Part shown: piece after piece, positions 50,581 to 60,394 of the stretch
How the letters are laid out: the number at the start of each line of letters is the position of its first letter
Position numbering within the stretch: the first letter of the stretch is position 1
Assembly: GCA_007618135.1 (NCBI GenBank)
Contig: PHFX01000151.1
Location: forward strand, 1-64,000
Length of the DNA stretch: 64,000 bases
Direction: 5' to 3'
DNA from: Candidatus Brocadia sp. WS118
GTDB lineage: Bacteria; Planctomycetota; Brocadiia; Brocadiales; Brocadiaceae
Made by a program: the position numbers and the translations under genes
The notes under the pieces: generated by a model
Databases searched by the model: none
What the model was told of the DNA's origin: nothing
What the model saw: only the letters and a program-made list of their open reading frames with translations

Positions 50581-53187
50581 ATGTTCATAAAAGATCAGAG
50601 TTTTGATTCCAAGAAGATAGACGATCATTATATCATTGAGGCGTACATCCCCGAAGAACACAACTTGAATGTCTCTGGAGAAGGCCTTCAGCTGACACAC
50701 CGAAATGAATTAAGACATCCTGTTGGCGTGGTTGCAGCCCGGTCCTTACGGTATTTCAGTACCAATGGCGAAGATTTTAATATCTTTCGCATACGGGATA
50801 TGGTCGTCTGGCGCCTCAGACATATTTACAACAGCTTCAACTGGTGGAACGCCTATGTGGTAAATGCAGAGGGTGAACGGAAATATATGCCCATGTTATA
50901 TATTGGGGAAAAATTCGGTACCGTAGCAGGAAATGTAGGCGAAGCAGATATTGTACCAAGCGCATTTGAAAATGACCGGTGTATCGTCAATCAGGGATGC
51001 ATAGGAGGTGCAATTTTTGCCGTTGGCTACAGTGAACGAGGGGGATTGTTTAATTCTCCCGACATGTATGGGGCCAAGACAATTGTTGGAAACAAGCATA
51101 AAGGCGCAGGCGTCAGTGTGGTTCACGGTATTACCAAGAATTTAAGATTAATGGCAGAACATACCCTGAAAACCAAAGGTAAGCAGATTTCTCACCAGAC
51201 TATTTGCGATGAAATTAAGGAGATGAAAATCGTTATCCTGAACAGGCCAAGACATGAAAAGCTCATTAAAACGATCAAAGAACTCGGGGCTCAATTAATT
51301 CTCGTTCAGGATGATGATCTTACGCCCACCCTTGCCGTAATAAGGGGGGAAATTGACCTGATTACGGGTGTAGGTGGAATTCCTGAAGCAATCCTAAGCG
51401 CCATTATTATTGAAAAACTGGGTGGTGAAATGCGCTTGAGAATTTTACCCGCTGATGTGGTACAGGATGAAAAATTATTAGGGAAACTTGAGAATTGGAA
51501 TCTCTTCAAGAAAAACGAAATAGACATCTTAAAGAATTTTAAAATTGTAAGACCCGGCACTGAGAAAAATGATGAAAATCCGTGGAATAAGGTTTGGACC
51601 TCGAAGGATTTGTCCAAAGGTACGGATATGGTTTTTACGGCCAGTGTCATTAAAAAAACCCCATGGATACTGTTTCCTGACGGGAAAGAGGTCCCTGGCG
51701 TAAAGCTTGATTCTGAAACGGGAGAAGTAACCGTATATGTGGTTCGTGTTACCAGTAATAACCTTGAAATTATTCCCATCATTTATACAACGGGGATTAG
51801 TGAATGCATAAAGCGCTATAACGAGATGGAAAAACCTCATGAAAGGATTGATGGTAATTTACTCATTCAATTGGGAGAGTCGTATGCAGAGTTCGGTAAT
51901 TTCCAAAAGGCAAAGGAATGCATACAAAAGGCAAGGTCATGTAATAATTGCCACGAGGATTTTGTTCAAAAATGCGATTCTCTGTACGAATATATTGCGG
52001 GGTTGGATGATCTGACAAGCAAGCCTTTTCAAGTCCCGGAAACTCTGATAGAACACTTCAAAAAGGTGTGTCAATTAAACAGAAAAGATGATATATGGCT
52101 GAAATCCAAGATAATGATTAAAAGATTTTTCGAGTATCTAGGAGACAAGCATTATCATGAGCGTCACTATGATGCAGCTCTTTCCTGTTACCGACAGGCC
52201 TTACAATACAGCCCGCAGTTGAATCTTTACCGCAAGGTAAATACGATTCAAATGAAAGATATTCTGGAAGAATATTTTCATCTGACCGACAAAATATACA
52301 GAGAATACCATTACAAGGAATCCAGAGAGTTGGAAAAATATAAACTCGAAACCGCATTGAATGTTTTTTATAAGAATGAGGCGCAGGTAAAGTCATCGTG
52401 CAGAGGACCATGGCTTATCTTTTTCAGGAGGTCGGTATTACATGGGAAAAAGCCTTCCTATAAACTAGCCATTCTCATCAAATTATTACGATTATATAAA
52501 AAGTTGAATACTGCAGAGAATGGAGAGCTTTCTCTCTTTCTGAGTAGAGAATTTGGCATGATGGACGACGAAGTAGGTGCTATTCTCAACTATAAGAGGG
52601 TACATGAGAAATTCCATTCTGTAGGCGAGCTTTATCGTGTAAAGGGATTGAGTTTGGAAGGTTTGTCGAAATTGCTTCTCCCGCGGGTAACCGTAGAGAG
52701 CCAAAATGAGCTGGAAGATGCTGATATCCCGCTGAGTATCAGCCTGGTTGAGGTAATGGAAAAAAGATACAAAAACATGCTGGATGAACTGAAAGAAGGC
52801 TACCGGAAAGATGCACAGGAACATTCGTATGCAATGGCGGAGGCGTATCATTACGTGGGCCTGGCGCTTTACGATATTGGTGACGACGAGGGCGTAAAAA
52901 TATATTATGAAAAGGCACTCGTAAAATTTCAGGAGATCATAGAAAAGTTTGAAGGAATTACGCCAGTTAACGCCCAGTATCGTATTGGCAACCTTTACGA
53001 AGAATTAGCCTTGCTATACGAAAAGGAACAGACAGAATATTCCCAAAAGGCGATTGATGCCTATGCACGTATCATCGATGAACAGCAATCGGCAAAATTG
53101 TTCGGTTCTATACGCGGATTGGTTTCAATCAGAATAGAACAGGCTAAGGATAGGGCGGAATGCCTGAAAAGAGAATTGCAGCTTTAG
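50581..53187 (+). CDS. GlpX-like protein fused to a long TPR region
   Basis: The protein has 868 residues. Residues about 1-385 resemble class II fructose-1,6-bisphosphatase (GlpX): YMPMLYIGE early, then LNRPRHEKLIKTIKELGAQL, DDDLTPTLAVIRGEIDLITG and VGGIPEAILSAIIIEKLGGE. The metal/phosphate motif DPIDGT-like is not preserved (DIVPSAFEND), so phosphatase activity is doubtful. Residues 430-860 are helix pairs of TPR type (GESYAEFGNFQKAKECIQKA, YHYVGLALYDIGDDEGVKIY). A protein-binding scaffold built on a FBPase fold is a possible reading. Start ATG has only a weak GAGAAAA site. Confidence 0.7.
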   Translation: MFIKDQSFDSKKIDDHYIIEAYIPEEHNLNVSGEGLQLTHRNELRHPVGVVAARSLRYFSTNGEDFNIFRIRDMVVWRLRHIYNSFNWWNAYVVNAEGERKYMPMLYIGEKFGTVAGNVGEADIVPSAFENDRCIVNQGCIGGAIFAVGYSERGGLFNSPDMYGAKTIVGNKHKGAGVSVVHGITKNLRLMAEHTLKTKGKQISHQTICDEIKEMKIVILNRPRHEKLIKTIKELGAQLILVQDDDLTPTLAVIRGEIDLITGVGGIPEAILSAIIIEKLGGEMRLRILPADVVQDEKLLGKLENWNLFKKNEIDILKNFKIVRPGTEKNDENPWNKVWTSKDLSKGTDMVFTASVIKKTPWILFPDGKEVPGVKLDSETGEVTVYVVRVTSNNLEIIPIIYTTGISECIKRYNEMEKPHERIDGNLLIQLGESYAEFGNFQKAKECIQKARSCNNCHEDFVQKCDSLYEYIAGLDDLTSKPFQVPETLIEHFKKVCQLNRKDDIWLKSKIMIKRFFEYLGDKHYHERHYDAALSCYRQALQYSPQLNLYRKVNTIQMKDILEEYFHLTDKIYREYHYKESRELEKYKLETALNVFYKNEAQVKSSCRGPWLIFFRRSVLHGKKPSYKLAILIKLLRLYKKLNTAENGELSLFLSREFGMMDDEVGAILNYKRVHEKFHSVGELYRVKGLSLEGLSKLLLPRVTVESQNELEDADIPLSISLVEVMEKRYKNMLDELKEGYRKDAQEHSYAMAEAYHYVGLALYDIGDDEGVKIYYEKALVKFQEIIEKFEGITPVNAQYRIGNLYEELALLYEKEQTEYSQKAIDAYARIIDEQQSAKLFGSIRGLVSIRIEQAKDRAECLKRELQL

Positions 53188-53222
53188 ATGTTTTTGTCAA
53201 CCTGTAGTTTACCTTCGTAGTT

Positions 53223-54269
53223 CTATAGCAACCCCATCTTTTCGTCAAATCCGCACATGACGTTCATGTTCTGTATGGCCTGGCCGGCGGCCCCTTTGAT
53301 GAGGTTGTCGATGGCAGAGAGGACGATAATGCGGTTTTCAGTGACCTTCGTGGCGATATCACAGAAATTGGTGTAGATTACGTCTTTTGTTTTGGGCGTT
53401 TCATGACCTTCTTTCAAGCGGATAAAGGGTTCTGTGCCATAAAATTCCTTATAAAGCGTATGTATCTCATTGTCACTGAAGGGCGAATGGCCATTCGCCC
53501 CTGCGTTCTTACCGTGTTTCGGTCTGGCATAGATGGTGCACAGGATGCCGCGATTCATAGGGATGAGGTGGGGGACAAATTGAATAGATACCTTTTGGTT
53601 TGTCTTGATGGATAGGATATGTTCGATCTCGGGACTATGACGATGTCCTCCAACGCTGTAAGCCTCGATGTTCTCATTGCATTCGCAATAGTGGGTATCT
53701 TCCCTGGGCTCACGTCCGCGCCCGGACACCCCTGACTTTGCATCTACAATAATATCGTCAGGAAAGACAAGCCCCTTCATAAGCAAGGGGGCCAGGGCTA
53801 ATATCGTTGCCGTGGTATAACAACCCGGATTGCCTACCAGTCTGGTCTTTTTGATTTCTTCCCTGAAAAGCTCAGGAAGGCCATACACGGCTGTTTCAAT
53901 ACCCTTACTGTCTGTGTGCTGCGTCTTATACCACCTTTCGTACAGTGATTTGTCACGGAAACGGTAATCGGCGCTAAAATCTATGACCTTGATGCCCTTT
54001 TGTATAAAGAGGGGAACATATTGCATAGAGACGGTTGGTGGTAATGTAATAAAGGCAATGTCAATATTTGGAGGGACTTCTTTTTGTTCCATGGTCTCAC
54101 ACGGCAAATCGAGCAGATTTTTTAAGGCAGGAAATATGTCCGATATCCTGGGTCGGTCGGTTCGGCGAACACCGAGATAGGTAATCTTTATCTCCGGGTG
54201 GCGCAGGAGGATTTTTACAAGCTCGAGGCTGGTATAGGCCGTAGCGCCAAGGATTCCTACTTTTAACAT
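53223..54269 (-). CDS. argC: N-acetyl-gamma-glutamyl-phosphate reductase
   Basis: The protein has 348 residues from the ATG at 54269 (GGGAG eight bases upstream). A longer frame to 54305 has no site. ArgC reduces N-acetylglutamyl phosphate with NADPH in arginine synthesis. The NADP fold begins VGILGATAYTSLELVKILLR. The catalytic Cys is in GNPGCYTTATILALAPL, and the partner His in VGGHRHSPEIEHIL. An unusual GANGHSPFSDNE insertion is encoded by a palindromic repeat at 53481-53500. Isolated from other arg genes. Confidence 0.94.
   Translation of the reverse strand: MLKVGILGATAYTSLELVKILLRHPEIKITYLGVRRTDRPRISDIFPALKNLLDLPCETMEQKEVPPNIDIAFITLPPTVSMQYVPLFIQKGIKVIDFSADYRFRDKSLYERWYKTQHTDSKGIETAVYGLPELFREEIKKTRLVGNPGCYTTATILALAPLLMKGLVFPDDIIVDAKSGVSGRGREPREDTHYCECNENIEAYSVGGHRHSPEIEHILSIKTNQKVSIQFVPHLIPMNRGILCTIYARPKHGKNAGANGHSPFSDNEIHTLYKEFYGTEPFIRLKEGHETPKTKDVIYTNFCDIATKVTENRIIVLSAIDNLIKGAAGQAIQNMNVMCGFDEKMGLL
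53481..53500. repeat. Twenty-base perfect palindrome inside argC
   Basis: GGGCGAATGG is followed directly by CCATTCGCCC. The palindrome is read as part of NGHSPFS in the protein, in a region that is short in other ArgC proteins. Confidence 0.85.
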
Positions 54270-54329
54270 CGTTGTGTCTCCCAAATCTGATTCCAAATTA
54301 AACAAACCGCCCTTGTCAACAGCATTTTA

Positions 54330-54389
54330 CCCACGAAACACACAAAAAGAAACGAATGGAATTTAGTTATTTTCGTGTCTTTCGCGGGT
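54330..54389. repeat. Imperfect inverted repeat with CCCACGAAACAC ends
   Basis: CCCACGAAACACACAAAAAG and the facing TTTTCGTGTCTTTCGCGGG form an imperfect hairpin, a common dispersed-repeat shape. It lies in the 250-base spacer between argC and the antitoxin-like gene. Confidence 0.6.
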
Positions 54390-54516
54390 AAACTAAAATT
54401 CCTAAAGTTCAAGCTAACGTTTCGAGTTATTGAGAAGGGTATAGCCTTTGAGTTTTACCTTCAAGCACTCTGCTATCTGTCCGTTGGGGCAGTGCGTTTT
54501 TGTATAATTGTTATAT

Positions 54517-54720
54517 TCAGTTCTCCGGAGATTTTAATTTTAGCCATTCTTTCAATATTTCCTTTGCCTCTTCATGCGTATAAAATTGGCCAGATTCTAA
54601 CTGTGATTGCCCCTTTATTATCTTTTGTTTTACATATAGTGATTCCATTATGTCCTCTAAGGTCACATTTTCAGGCATCTCTTTTACGATTGATATTACA
54701 GACTCTTTAATTGTTGACAT
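54517..54720 (-). CDS. Antitoxin-like small protein without partner toxin
   Basis: The protein has 67 residues. The pattern SVISIVKEMPENVTLEDIME then LYVKQKIIKGQSQLESGQFY and EEAKEILKEWL is that of small antitoxin-like proteins usually followed by a ParE/RelE toxin. No toxin is present downstream, where 250 bases are followed by argC. GGAGGT lies upstream of its start. Confidence 0.7.
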   Translation of the reverse strand: MSTIKESVISIVKEMPENVTLEDIMESLYVKQKIIKGQSQLESGQFYTHEEAKEILKEWLKLKSPEN

Positions 54721-54916
54721 ATATTCTCACCTCCTATTTTATAATGTCTTCTGTATTTTACCATGTTATCTGCTGTTGCGGGCATTTTCTTTTAAAATGA
54801 ATTTTGAAGGTTTGATCCCCTACCTAAACTATGCTAACTAAACTAACTAAATTTTCCAACTCGTTCCTAAACTCTGCTTGCAAACACAAATGATAGAGAA
54901 ACATCATTTCGAGCAA

Positions 54917-55147
54917 TCAGATTCGTGGAGTCTTGATATTTTTCCATTTTACCGTAGTACCTTTTTTAATTTCTTCCCGCGCCGCTTTGTAATCCATCAA
55001 AAGTTTTTCGTCAGAAAGAAGTTCGGCAGTCGCCTCCCATTCCTCCCTTTCCCTGAGATAATTGATGAAATCCAGGGCAACACGGGCCTTTTTATCAGAA
55101 AGAGTTTCAATCGCTTCCTTTGCCTGTTTTTTAATTGTTATCTCCAT
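54917..55147 (-). CDS. Antitoxin-like small protein (RelB/DUF2281-type)
   Basis: The protein has 76 residues, with KARVALDFINYLREREEWEA and TAELLSDEKLLMDYKAAREE then GTTVKWKNIK, the ELL...D..MxxY...E...G..V.W ending typical of addiction-module antitoxins. The expected RelE-type toxin is absent: 200 mostly non-coding bases separate it from the next small gene on the same strand. Possibly an orphan left after loss of the toxin gene. Confidence 0.75.
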   Translation of the reverse strand: MEITIKKQAKEAIETLSDKKARVALDFINYLREREEWEATAELLSDEKLLMDYKAAREEIKKGTTVKWKNIKTPRI

Positions 55148-55208
55148 ATGAACTACCTCAATTGTTTTTCCTTTGTGGCTTTGTGCCTTGGTCGCCTGAA
55201 TTATTAAG

Positions 55209-57650
55209 CTAAACCTTACTAAAAATCCTTTTCTTTCTCTTTTCCGCTTCCTTTATTCCAAAAACGACCGGCAACATCTCATCTACCTTCTCTACAAATA
55301 CAAAGTTCATTTCTTTCTTGGCATTTTCAGGCACTTCGACCAGGTCTTTTTCATTCCGTTTTGGCAGGATAACGGTGGTGACTCCTGCCCGTTTGGCCGC
55401 AAGCACCTTTTCCTTGATGCCCCCTACCGGCAGAATGCGACCACGCAAGGTAATCTCCCCCGTCATGGCTACGTTAGGAACAATCGGTGTTTCCTTCAAG
55501 AGTGATATCAATGCCATCGCCATTGTTACGCCCGCTGAAGGCCCATCCTTGGGAATAGCGCCCGCAGGAATGTGAATATGGAAGTCATATTTATTAAAAT
55601 CTTTGAAGGTGATCCCCAGTTTCGTTAATTTGGCCCGGATATAACTCATCGCCGCCTGGGCCGATTCCTTCATAACATCACCCAACTGTCCTGTCAACAG
55701 GAGTTTTCCCGTGCCAGGCATGAAGGTGGCCTCTATAAAGAGGATGTCTCCGCCAGCCTGTGTCCAGGCAAGACCTGTTGCCACGCCGGCTTCAGAAGTT
55801 CGTTCAGCAGCTTCCGAGAAAAATTTAATCGGTCCTAACAAATTGTGCAGTTGATCGGCTGTTACCATCACAGATTTTTTTTCGCCTGAGGCAATGTCTT
55901 TGGCCGCCTTTCGGCAAATGTGGGCAATTTCACGTTCAAGATTACGAATGCCTGCCTCGCGCGTATAATCACTGATGATTGCCCTTATAGCGCCATCATC
56001 AATGGTAATGTGTTCTTTCGTGAGTCCATGCTCTTTTAATTGTTTTGGTATGGTAAACTGTTTCGCGATGAATACCTTTTCCTCTGCCGTGTATCCGGGA
56101 AGTTCCAGCACCTCCATCCGGTCTTTGAGAGCCGGAGGGATAGGATCCAGAATATTTGCCGTTGTAATGAACATTACCTTTGATAGGTCAAAAGGGATAT
56201 CCAGGTAATTGTCTGAAAATGCATTGTGCTGCTCCGGGTCCAAAACCTCCAGGAGCGCCGCTGAAGGATCGCCCCGAAAATCAGCGCCAAGTTTATCAAT
56301 CTCATCAAGCATGAACACCGGATTGTTGGATCCCGCCTTTCGCAATCCCTGGATAATACGGCCGGGCAATGCACCGATGTATGTGCGCCGATGACCACGG
56401 ATCTCAGCCTCGTCTCGCACTCCGCCAAGTGATAAACGGACAAACTTCCTTCCAATAGCGCGCGCAATCGACATTCCCACCGAAGTCTTTCCCGTACCGG
56501 GCGGACCCACAAAACACAAAATGGGCCCCTTCATGTCCTGTTTTAATTTTCGAACCGCCAGATATTCCAAAATCCTTTCTTTGACCTTTTCCAGGTCATA
56601 ATGATCTTCGTCCAACACCTTCCGGACTGTCTGAATGTCCAGATTATCCGTTGTGGTAACCGACCATGGGAGGGCAACCAGCAGGTCGATATATGTCCTG
56701 GAAACCGTATATTCTGCAGAGGCAGAAGGCATCTTGGCAAGCCGGTTTAATTCCCGTTCAGCCTCTTTTTTCGCTTCAGGAGGCATTTTTGCATCCTCAA
56801 TCTTCTTGGTCAGTTCTTTGATCTCAACGGCACGCTCGTCTCCCTCACCTAATTCTTCCTGGATAGCCTTCAGTTGCTGCCGCAGGTAATATTCTTTCTG
56901 CCCCTTTTCCATCTCGTTTTTTACCTGTGATTGGATCTTGGTAGCCATTTCAAGAACTTCCATTTCGCTGGTAATCAAAGCAGTTACCTTCTGTAATCGC
57001 GTCTTCACATTGATCGCCTCAAGTACTTTTTGCTTTTCTGCGACACTAATGTTCAGATGAGATGCAACCATATCAGCTAAACGACTTGGACTGTCAACGT
57101 TGACGATTGCTATTTTCAGCTCTTCTGGCAAAGACGGGGCCATGGATATCATACGAACAAACTGGTCTGCTGCATTCCTCGCCATTGCTTCAGTTTCCAT
57201 GTCATTCTCAATGATATCTTCGAGAACAGTCGCCTTGACCTTAAAATAAGGTTCCGTTTGAATATATTCATCAATCTTGATCCTGCTCATACCCTGTACC
57301 AGCATCTTTGCAGAGTTATCTGGCATCCGGAGCATCTGAAGCACAACCGCTGCTGTGGCATAATCATACAAATCCGACTGCTTGACAACCTTGAGATCTT
57401 TGTCTTTTTGTGCCACCAGAGCCAGGAAACGGTTTTCTGCCAAAACGTGATTTAATAGCTTAATATCTCTTTCGGTAACGACGCTCAAGGCAGCAACCAT
57501 GTTGGGGAAGACCACCGTGTCTTTCACAGGAAGGAGAGGCATTTCCTTTGGTGTCTTTGGCCGGTCTAACCGTCCCAATTCTTCTGAGTTAGATTTGTCT
57601 TTTGGTTTGACTCCTGCTTTCGATTCGTCTTTTTCTTCATTTTCAGTCAT
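55209..57650 (-). CDS. lon: ATP-dependent protease Lon
   Basis: The 813-residue cytosolic AAA+ serine protease degrades misfolded and regulatory proteins. The N-terminal substrate domain (LPLLPVKDTVVFPNMVAALSV-like, about residues 35-240) is followed by a coiled-coil and the AAA module with Walker A GPPGTGKTSVG and VMFITTANILDPIPPALKDR. The protease domain has the catalytic Ser in PKDGPSAGVTMAMAL and the Lys in GGIKEKVLAAKRAG. All parts and length are normal. The next gene downstream encodes an antitoxin, a typical Lon substrate. Confidence 0.97.
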   Translation of the reverse strand: MTENEEKDESKAGVKPKDKSNSEELGRLDRPKTPKEMPLLPVKDTVVFPNMVAALSVVTERDIKLLNHVLAENRFLALVAQKDKDLKVVKQSDLYDYATAAVVLQMLRMPDNSAKMLVQGMSRIKIDEYIQTEPYFKVKATVLEDIIENDMETEAMARNAADQFVRMISMAPSLPEELKIAIVNVDSPSRLADMVASHLNISVAEKQKVLEAINVKTRLQKVTALITSEMEVLEMATKIQSQVKNEMEKGQKEYYLRQQLKAIQEELGEGDERAVEIKELTKKIEDAKMPPEAKKEAERELNRLAKMPSASAEYTVSRTYIDLLVALPWSVTTTDNLDIQTVRKVLDEDHYDLEKVKERILEYLAVRKLKQDMKGPILCFVGPPGTGKTSVGMSIARAIGRKFVRLSLGGVRDEAEIRGHRRTYIGALPGRIIQGLRKAGSNNPVFMLDEIDKLGADFRGDPSAALLEVLDPEQHNAFSDNYLDIPFDLSKVMFITTANILDPIPPALKDRMEVLELPGYTAEEKVFIAKQFTIPKQLKEHGLTKEHITIDDGAIRAIISDYTREAGIRNLEREIAHICRKAAKDIASGEKKSVMVTADQLHNLLGPIKFFSEAAERTSEAGVATGLAWTQAGGDILFIEATFMPGTGKLLLTGQLGDVMKESAQAAMSYIRAKLTKLGITFKDFNKYDFHIHIPAGAIPKDGPSAGVTMAMALISLLKETPIVPNVAMTGEITLRGRILPVGGIKEKVLAAKRAGVTTVILPKRNEKDLVEVPENAKKEMNFVFVEKVDEMLPVVFGIKEAEKRKKRIFSKV

Positions 57651-57687
57651 ATGGTTTCACACCGGATCGAAAAATATTACCATGAAT

Positions 57688-58137
57688 TTATTGATGAAAA
57701 TTGATTTTTATTGAGAGTTTTTTAGACGACGATTGCTTTGTCTTTGGCAAAACAACCTGGAGAAAACCATCTTTATAGGTGGCCTGTATCGTGTCGGTAT
57801 CAACAGGTTTAGGAATAAATATACTTCGCTCAAAATATCCGTAACGGATTTCTACCTGATAAAAACAGATCTTTTCGTGTGACGAGGTATCGCTCACGAA
57901 CCCATGAACTATCAGGATATTTTCTGAAAAGGAAACGTGAATATCCTCCGATTTCATACCCGGTATAGACATCTTTACGACGATATCATCCGGAGTTTCA
58001 TAGACGTCAGCAGGAGGTTGCCATGGGGTTGACGATTGCATAGGAATATTTTTATTAAAGCTAAAAAATTCTGAAAAAATCTTTTCTAGTTTATTTTCAT
58101 GGGCGGTAGTTTTGTAGTTATTATAATTTAACGACAT
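57688..58137 (-). CDS. Hsp20/alpha-crystallin small heat-shock protein
   Basis: The 149-residue chaperone holds unfolding proteins in a refoldable state. The alpha-crystallin domain runs from about residue 40 (PADVYETPDDIVVKMSIPGM) to the C-terminal strands with GYFERSIFIPKPVDTDTIQA and YKDGFLQVVLPK. It lies directly ahead of lon on the same strand (37 bases), and could share a heat-shock transcript with it. No CIRCE-type inverted repeat was found upstream. Confidence 0.93.
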   Translation of the reverse strand: MSLNYNNYKTTAHENKLEKIFSEFFSFNKNIPMQSSTPWQPPADVYETPDDIVVKMSIPGMKSEDIHVSFSENILIVHGFVSDTSSHEKICFYQVEIRYGYFERSIFIPKPVDTDTIQATYKDGFLQVVLPKTKQSSSKKLSIKINFHQ

Positions 58138-58262
58138 CGTGAATCTGCCTGCCTCCCTAAGTTCTCGAAAAACGGAATAAATATATCAATTTTTATTTTC
58201 AAGTGCAAGAAGTTTACGGATAACAGATTTTGCCAAATCCCAATAAATAAAACACCATCAAC

Positions 58263-58294
58263 AAAAAACCCCGCAAACTCGCGGGGTTTTTTGT
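58263..58294. terminator. Intrinsic terminator downstream of groEL
   Basis: CCCCGC (58269-58274) and GCGGGG (58281-58286) pair, flanked by A-runs and T-runs on both sides so that it could act in both directions. It separates hsp20 from groEL. Confidence 0.85.
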
Positions 58295-58354
58295 TTTATC
58301 TGAAGTTGTTAAAATTACTTTAAACTGCCTCGGGATTTCCCCTGTTTATTATTA

Positions 58355-59992
58355 TTAATACATATCTCCGTATCCACCATATCCCCCACCTGGCGGCATG
58401 GGCGGCATCTTCTTCTTTTCCGGTATCTTGCCCACAATAGCGTCAGTTGTAAGGAGTAAGGTAGAGATGCTGGCCGCATTTTGCAGTGCCGTCCTGACCA
58501 CTTTCGTTGGGTCAATAATACCTTCACTGACCATATCACAATACCGGTCTGCGCTGGCGTCATATCCTTCATTTCCTTTGGCGGTTTCAACTTTTTGCAC
58601 AATAATGGCGGCATTTACCCCTGCGTTTGCAGCAATTTGTCTTAAGGGTGCTCTCAATGCCCTGCGGACAATATCAACACCCACAGCTTCATCACCGGAA
58701 AGTTTAAGGGTATCCAAAGCCGGAAGACACCTTAAAAGAGCTACACCTCCCCCAGGGAGAATACCCTCTTCAACCGCTGCACGGGTGGCATGAAGCGCAT
58801 CTTCCACGCGGGCTTTTTTTTCCTTCATCTCGCTTTCGGTTGCGGCTCCCACATTAATTTGTACCACACCGCCGGCCATCTTTGCCAGCCGTTCCTGAAG
58901 CTTTTCACGGTCGTAATCTGAAGTAGTTATGGAAATCTCCTTTTTGATCTGTTCAATACGTGCTTTGATCTTTTTGCTGTCGCCTGCCCCTTCGATGATG
59001 ATCGTATTTTCCTTATCGATCTCAACTTTCTTTGCGCGCCCAAGGTCTTTTATCTGGATAGTTTCCATATTGATTCCAAGATCTTCAAAGACCGCCTGAC
59101 CGCCGGTAAGAATTGCAATGTCTTCCAGCATGGCCTTGCGTTTATCTCCAAACCCCGGGGCCTTCACCGCTGCACATTTCAGCGCACCGCGAAGTTTATT
59201 AACTACCAGGAGAGTCAATGCCTCTCCTTCTATTTCTTCGGCGATAATTAAGAGGGGACTTCCTGTTTGAGAAATCTTTTCCAGGAGAGGAACCAACACC
59301 TTCGCCGTAGTAATTTTCTTCTCGTGAATTAAAATATAGGCGTCCTCTAATACGCATTGCATTGCATTGGGATTCGTGACAAAATAAGGTGACAGATACC
59401 CTTTATCAAACTGCAATCCTTCAATCCATTTTGCATCAGTTTGCAGGCTTTTACCCTCTTCGACCGTTATGACCCCGTCTTTTCCAACTTTTTCCATGGC
59501 ATCAGCTATAATCTTGCCAATTTCCGTATCGTAATTTGAAGCAACAGTTGCGACCTGTTCAATCTCTTTTCGCCCTTTTGTAGCGATACTCATTTCTTTT
59601 AATTTTTTTACTATTGCCTCAACGGCCTTATCAACACCACGTTTCAGCGCCATCGCGTTCGCACCAGCCGTTACATTTTTCAATCCTTCAACAAATATGG
59701 CTTCCGCAAGTACCGTTGCTGTCGTGGTACCGTCACCGGCAACATCACTGGTTTTTGAAGCAACGGATTTTACCATTTGTGCACCAATATTTTGCATATG
59801 GTCTGAAAGTTCTATCTCCTTCGCAACGGTAACGCCATCCTTTGTTATGGTAGGGGAACCAAAACTTTTTTGTATGATAACGTTACGACCCCGCGGACCC
59901 AACGTAATCTTTACGGCATCCGCCAGTTGTTTAACGCCAAGCTTAACGGTATCAAGTGCATCATGATCGAATATAATCTTTTTTGCCGACAT
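58355..59992 (-). CDS. groEL: Chaperonin GroEL
   Basis: The protein has 545 residues from the ATG at 59992, preceded by GGAGG ten bases upstream. The frame extends to 60025. GroEL forms 14-mers that fold proteins with ATP. Typical segments are [37 protein letters not shown] and [18 protein letters not shown]. The tail is [11 protein letters not shown] instead of the usual GGM repeats. No groES gene is adjacent, so this may be one of several groEL copies, as is common in planctomycetes. Transcription ends at the terminator 60 bases downstream. Confidence 0.96.
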   Translation of the reverse strand: MSAKKIIFDHDALDTVKLGVKQLADAVKITLGPRGRNVIIQKSFGSPTITKDGVTVAKEIELSDHMQNIGAQMVKSVASKTSDVAGDGTTTATVLAEAIFVEGLKNVTAGANAMALKRGVDKAVEAIVKKLKEMSIATKGRKEIEQVATVASNYDTEIGKIIADAMEKVGKDGVITVEEGKSLQTDAKWIEGLQFDKGYLSPYFVTNPNAMQCVLEDAYILIHEKKITTAKVLVPLLEKISQTGSPLLIIAEEIEGEALTLLVVNKLRGALKCAAVKAPGFGDKRKAMLEDIAILTGGQAVFEDLGINMETIQIKDLGRAKKVEIDKENTIIIEGAGDSKKIKARIEQIKKEISITTSDYDREKLQERLAKMAGGVVQINVGAATESEMKEKKARVEDALHATRAAVEEGILPGGGVALLRCLPALDTLKLSGDEAVGVDIVRRALRAPLRQIAANAGVNAAIIVQKVETAKGNEGYDASADRYCDMVSEGIIDPTKVVRTALQNAASISTLLLTTDAIVGKIPEKKKMPPMPPGGGYGGYGDMY

Positions 59993-60081
59993 GTCGAAGT
60001 ATCCTCCAAAATTTTTTACCAGCAATTAAAGCAAATCATATATCTGGGTCAACATTAGCAAAACAAATGCCTTCCGCTTCA

Positions 60082-60267
60082 TCATATTAACACATATCGT
60101 TTAATGATACGCAACATCTTATAATTCAATAATATAGGCAAAACCACGTCTAGCATGAAAAATAATGAAATGATCCACTTTTGAGCAGGCATGCCATTAT
60201 GACAGCATTCGCATTTAGACAATTCCTGTTTATGTGTCAATATGACAGACGTTTTGGTTTTTACCAT
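60082..60267 (-). CDS. Small membrane protein with CxCC motif
   Basis: The protein has 61 residues from the ATG at 60267, which has AAGGAG five bases upstream. The first 30 residues are polar with CECCHNGM. The rest is a membrane helix (IISLFFMLDVVLPILLNYKM) with a basic end. I do not recognise it. It lies between groEL and the C39-like gene. The Cys-His cluster resembles that in the small protein at 46053. Confidence 0.5.
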   Translation of the reverse strand: MVKTKTSVILTHKQELSKCECCHNGMPAQKWIISLFFMLDVVLPILLNYKMLRIIKRYVLI

Positions 60268-60394
60268 CAACACTCCTTAATAATTCGTTATCATAAATGG
60301 CAAGGTCTGTATCCGCCAGATCATGAAGGTGGCTATCATCTATAAAAGCTCTAAAAAATGACCCATTTTTGTTAACCGAACCAATGTTGGCATG

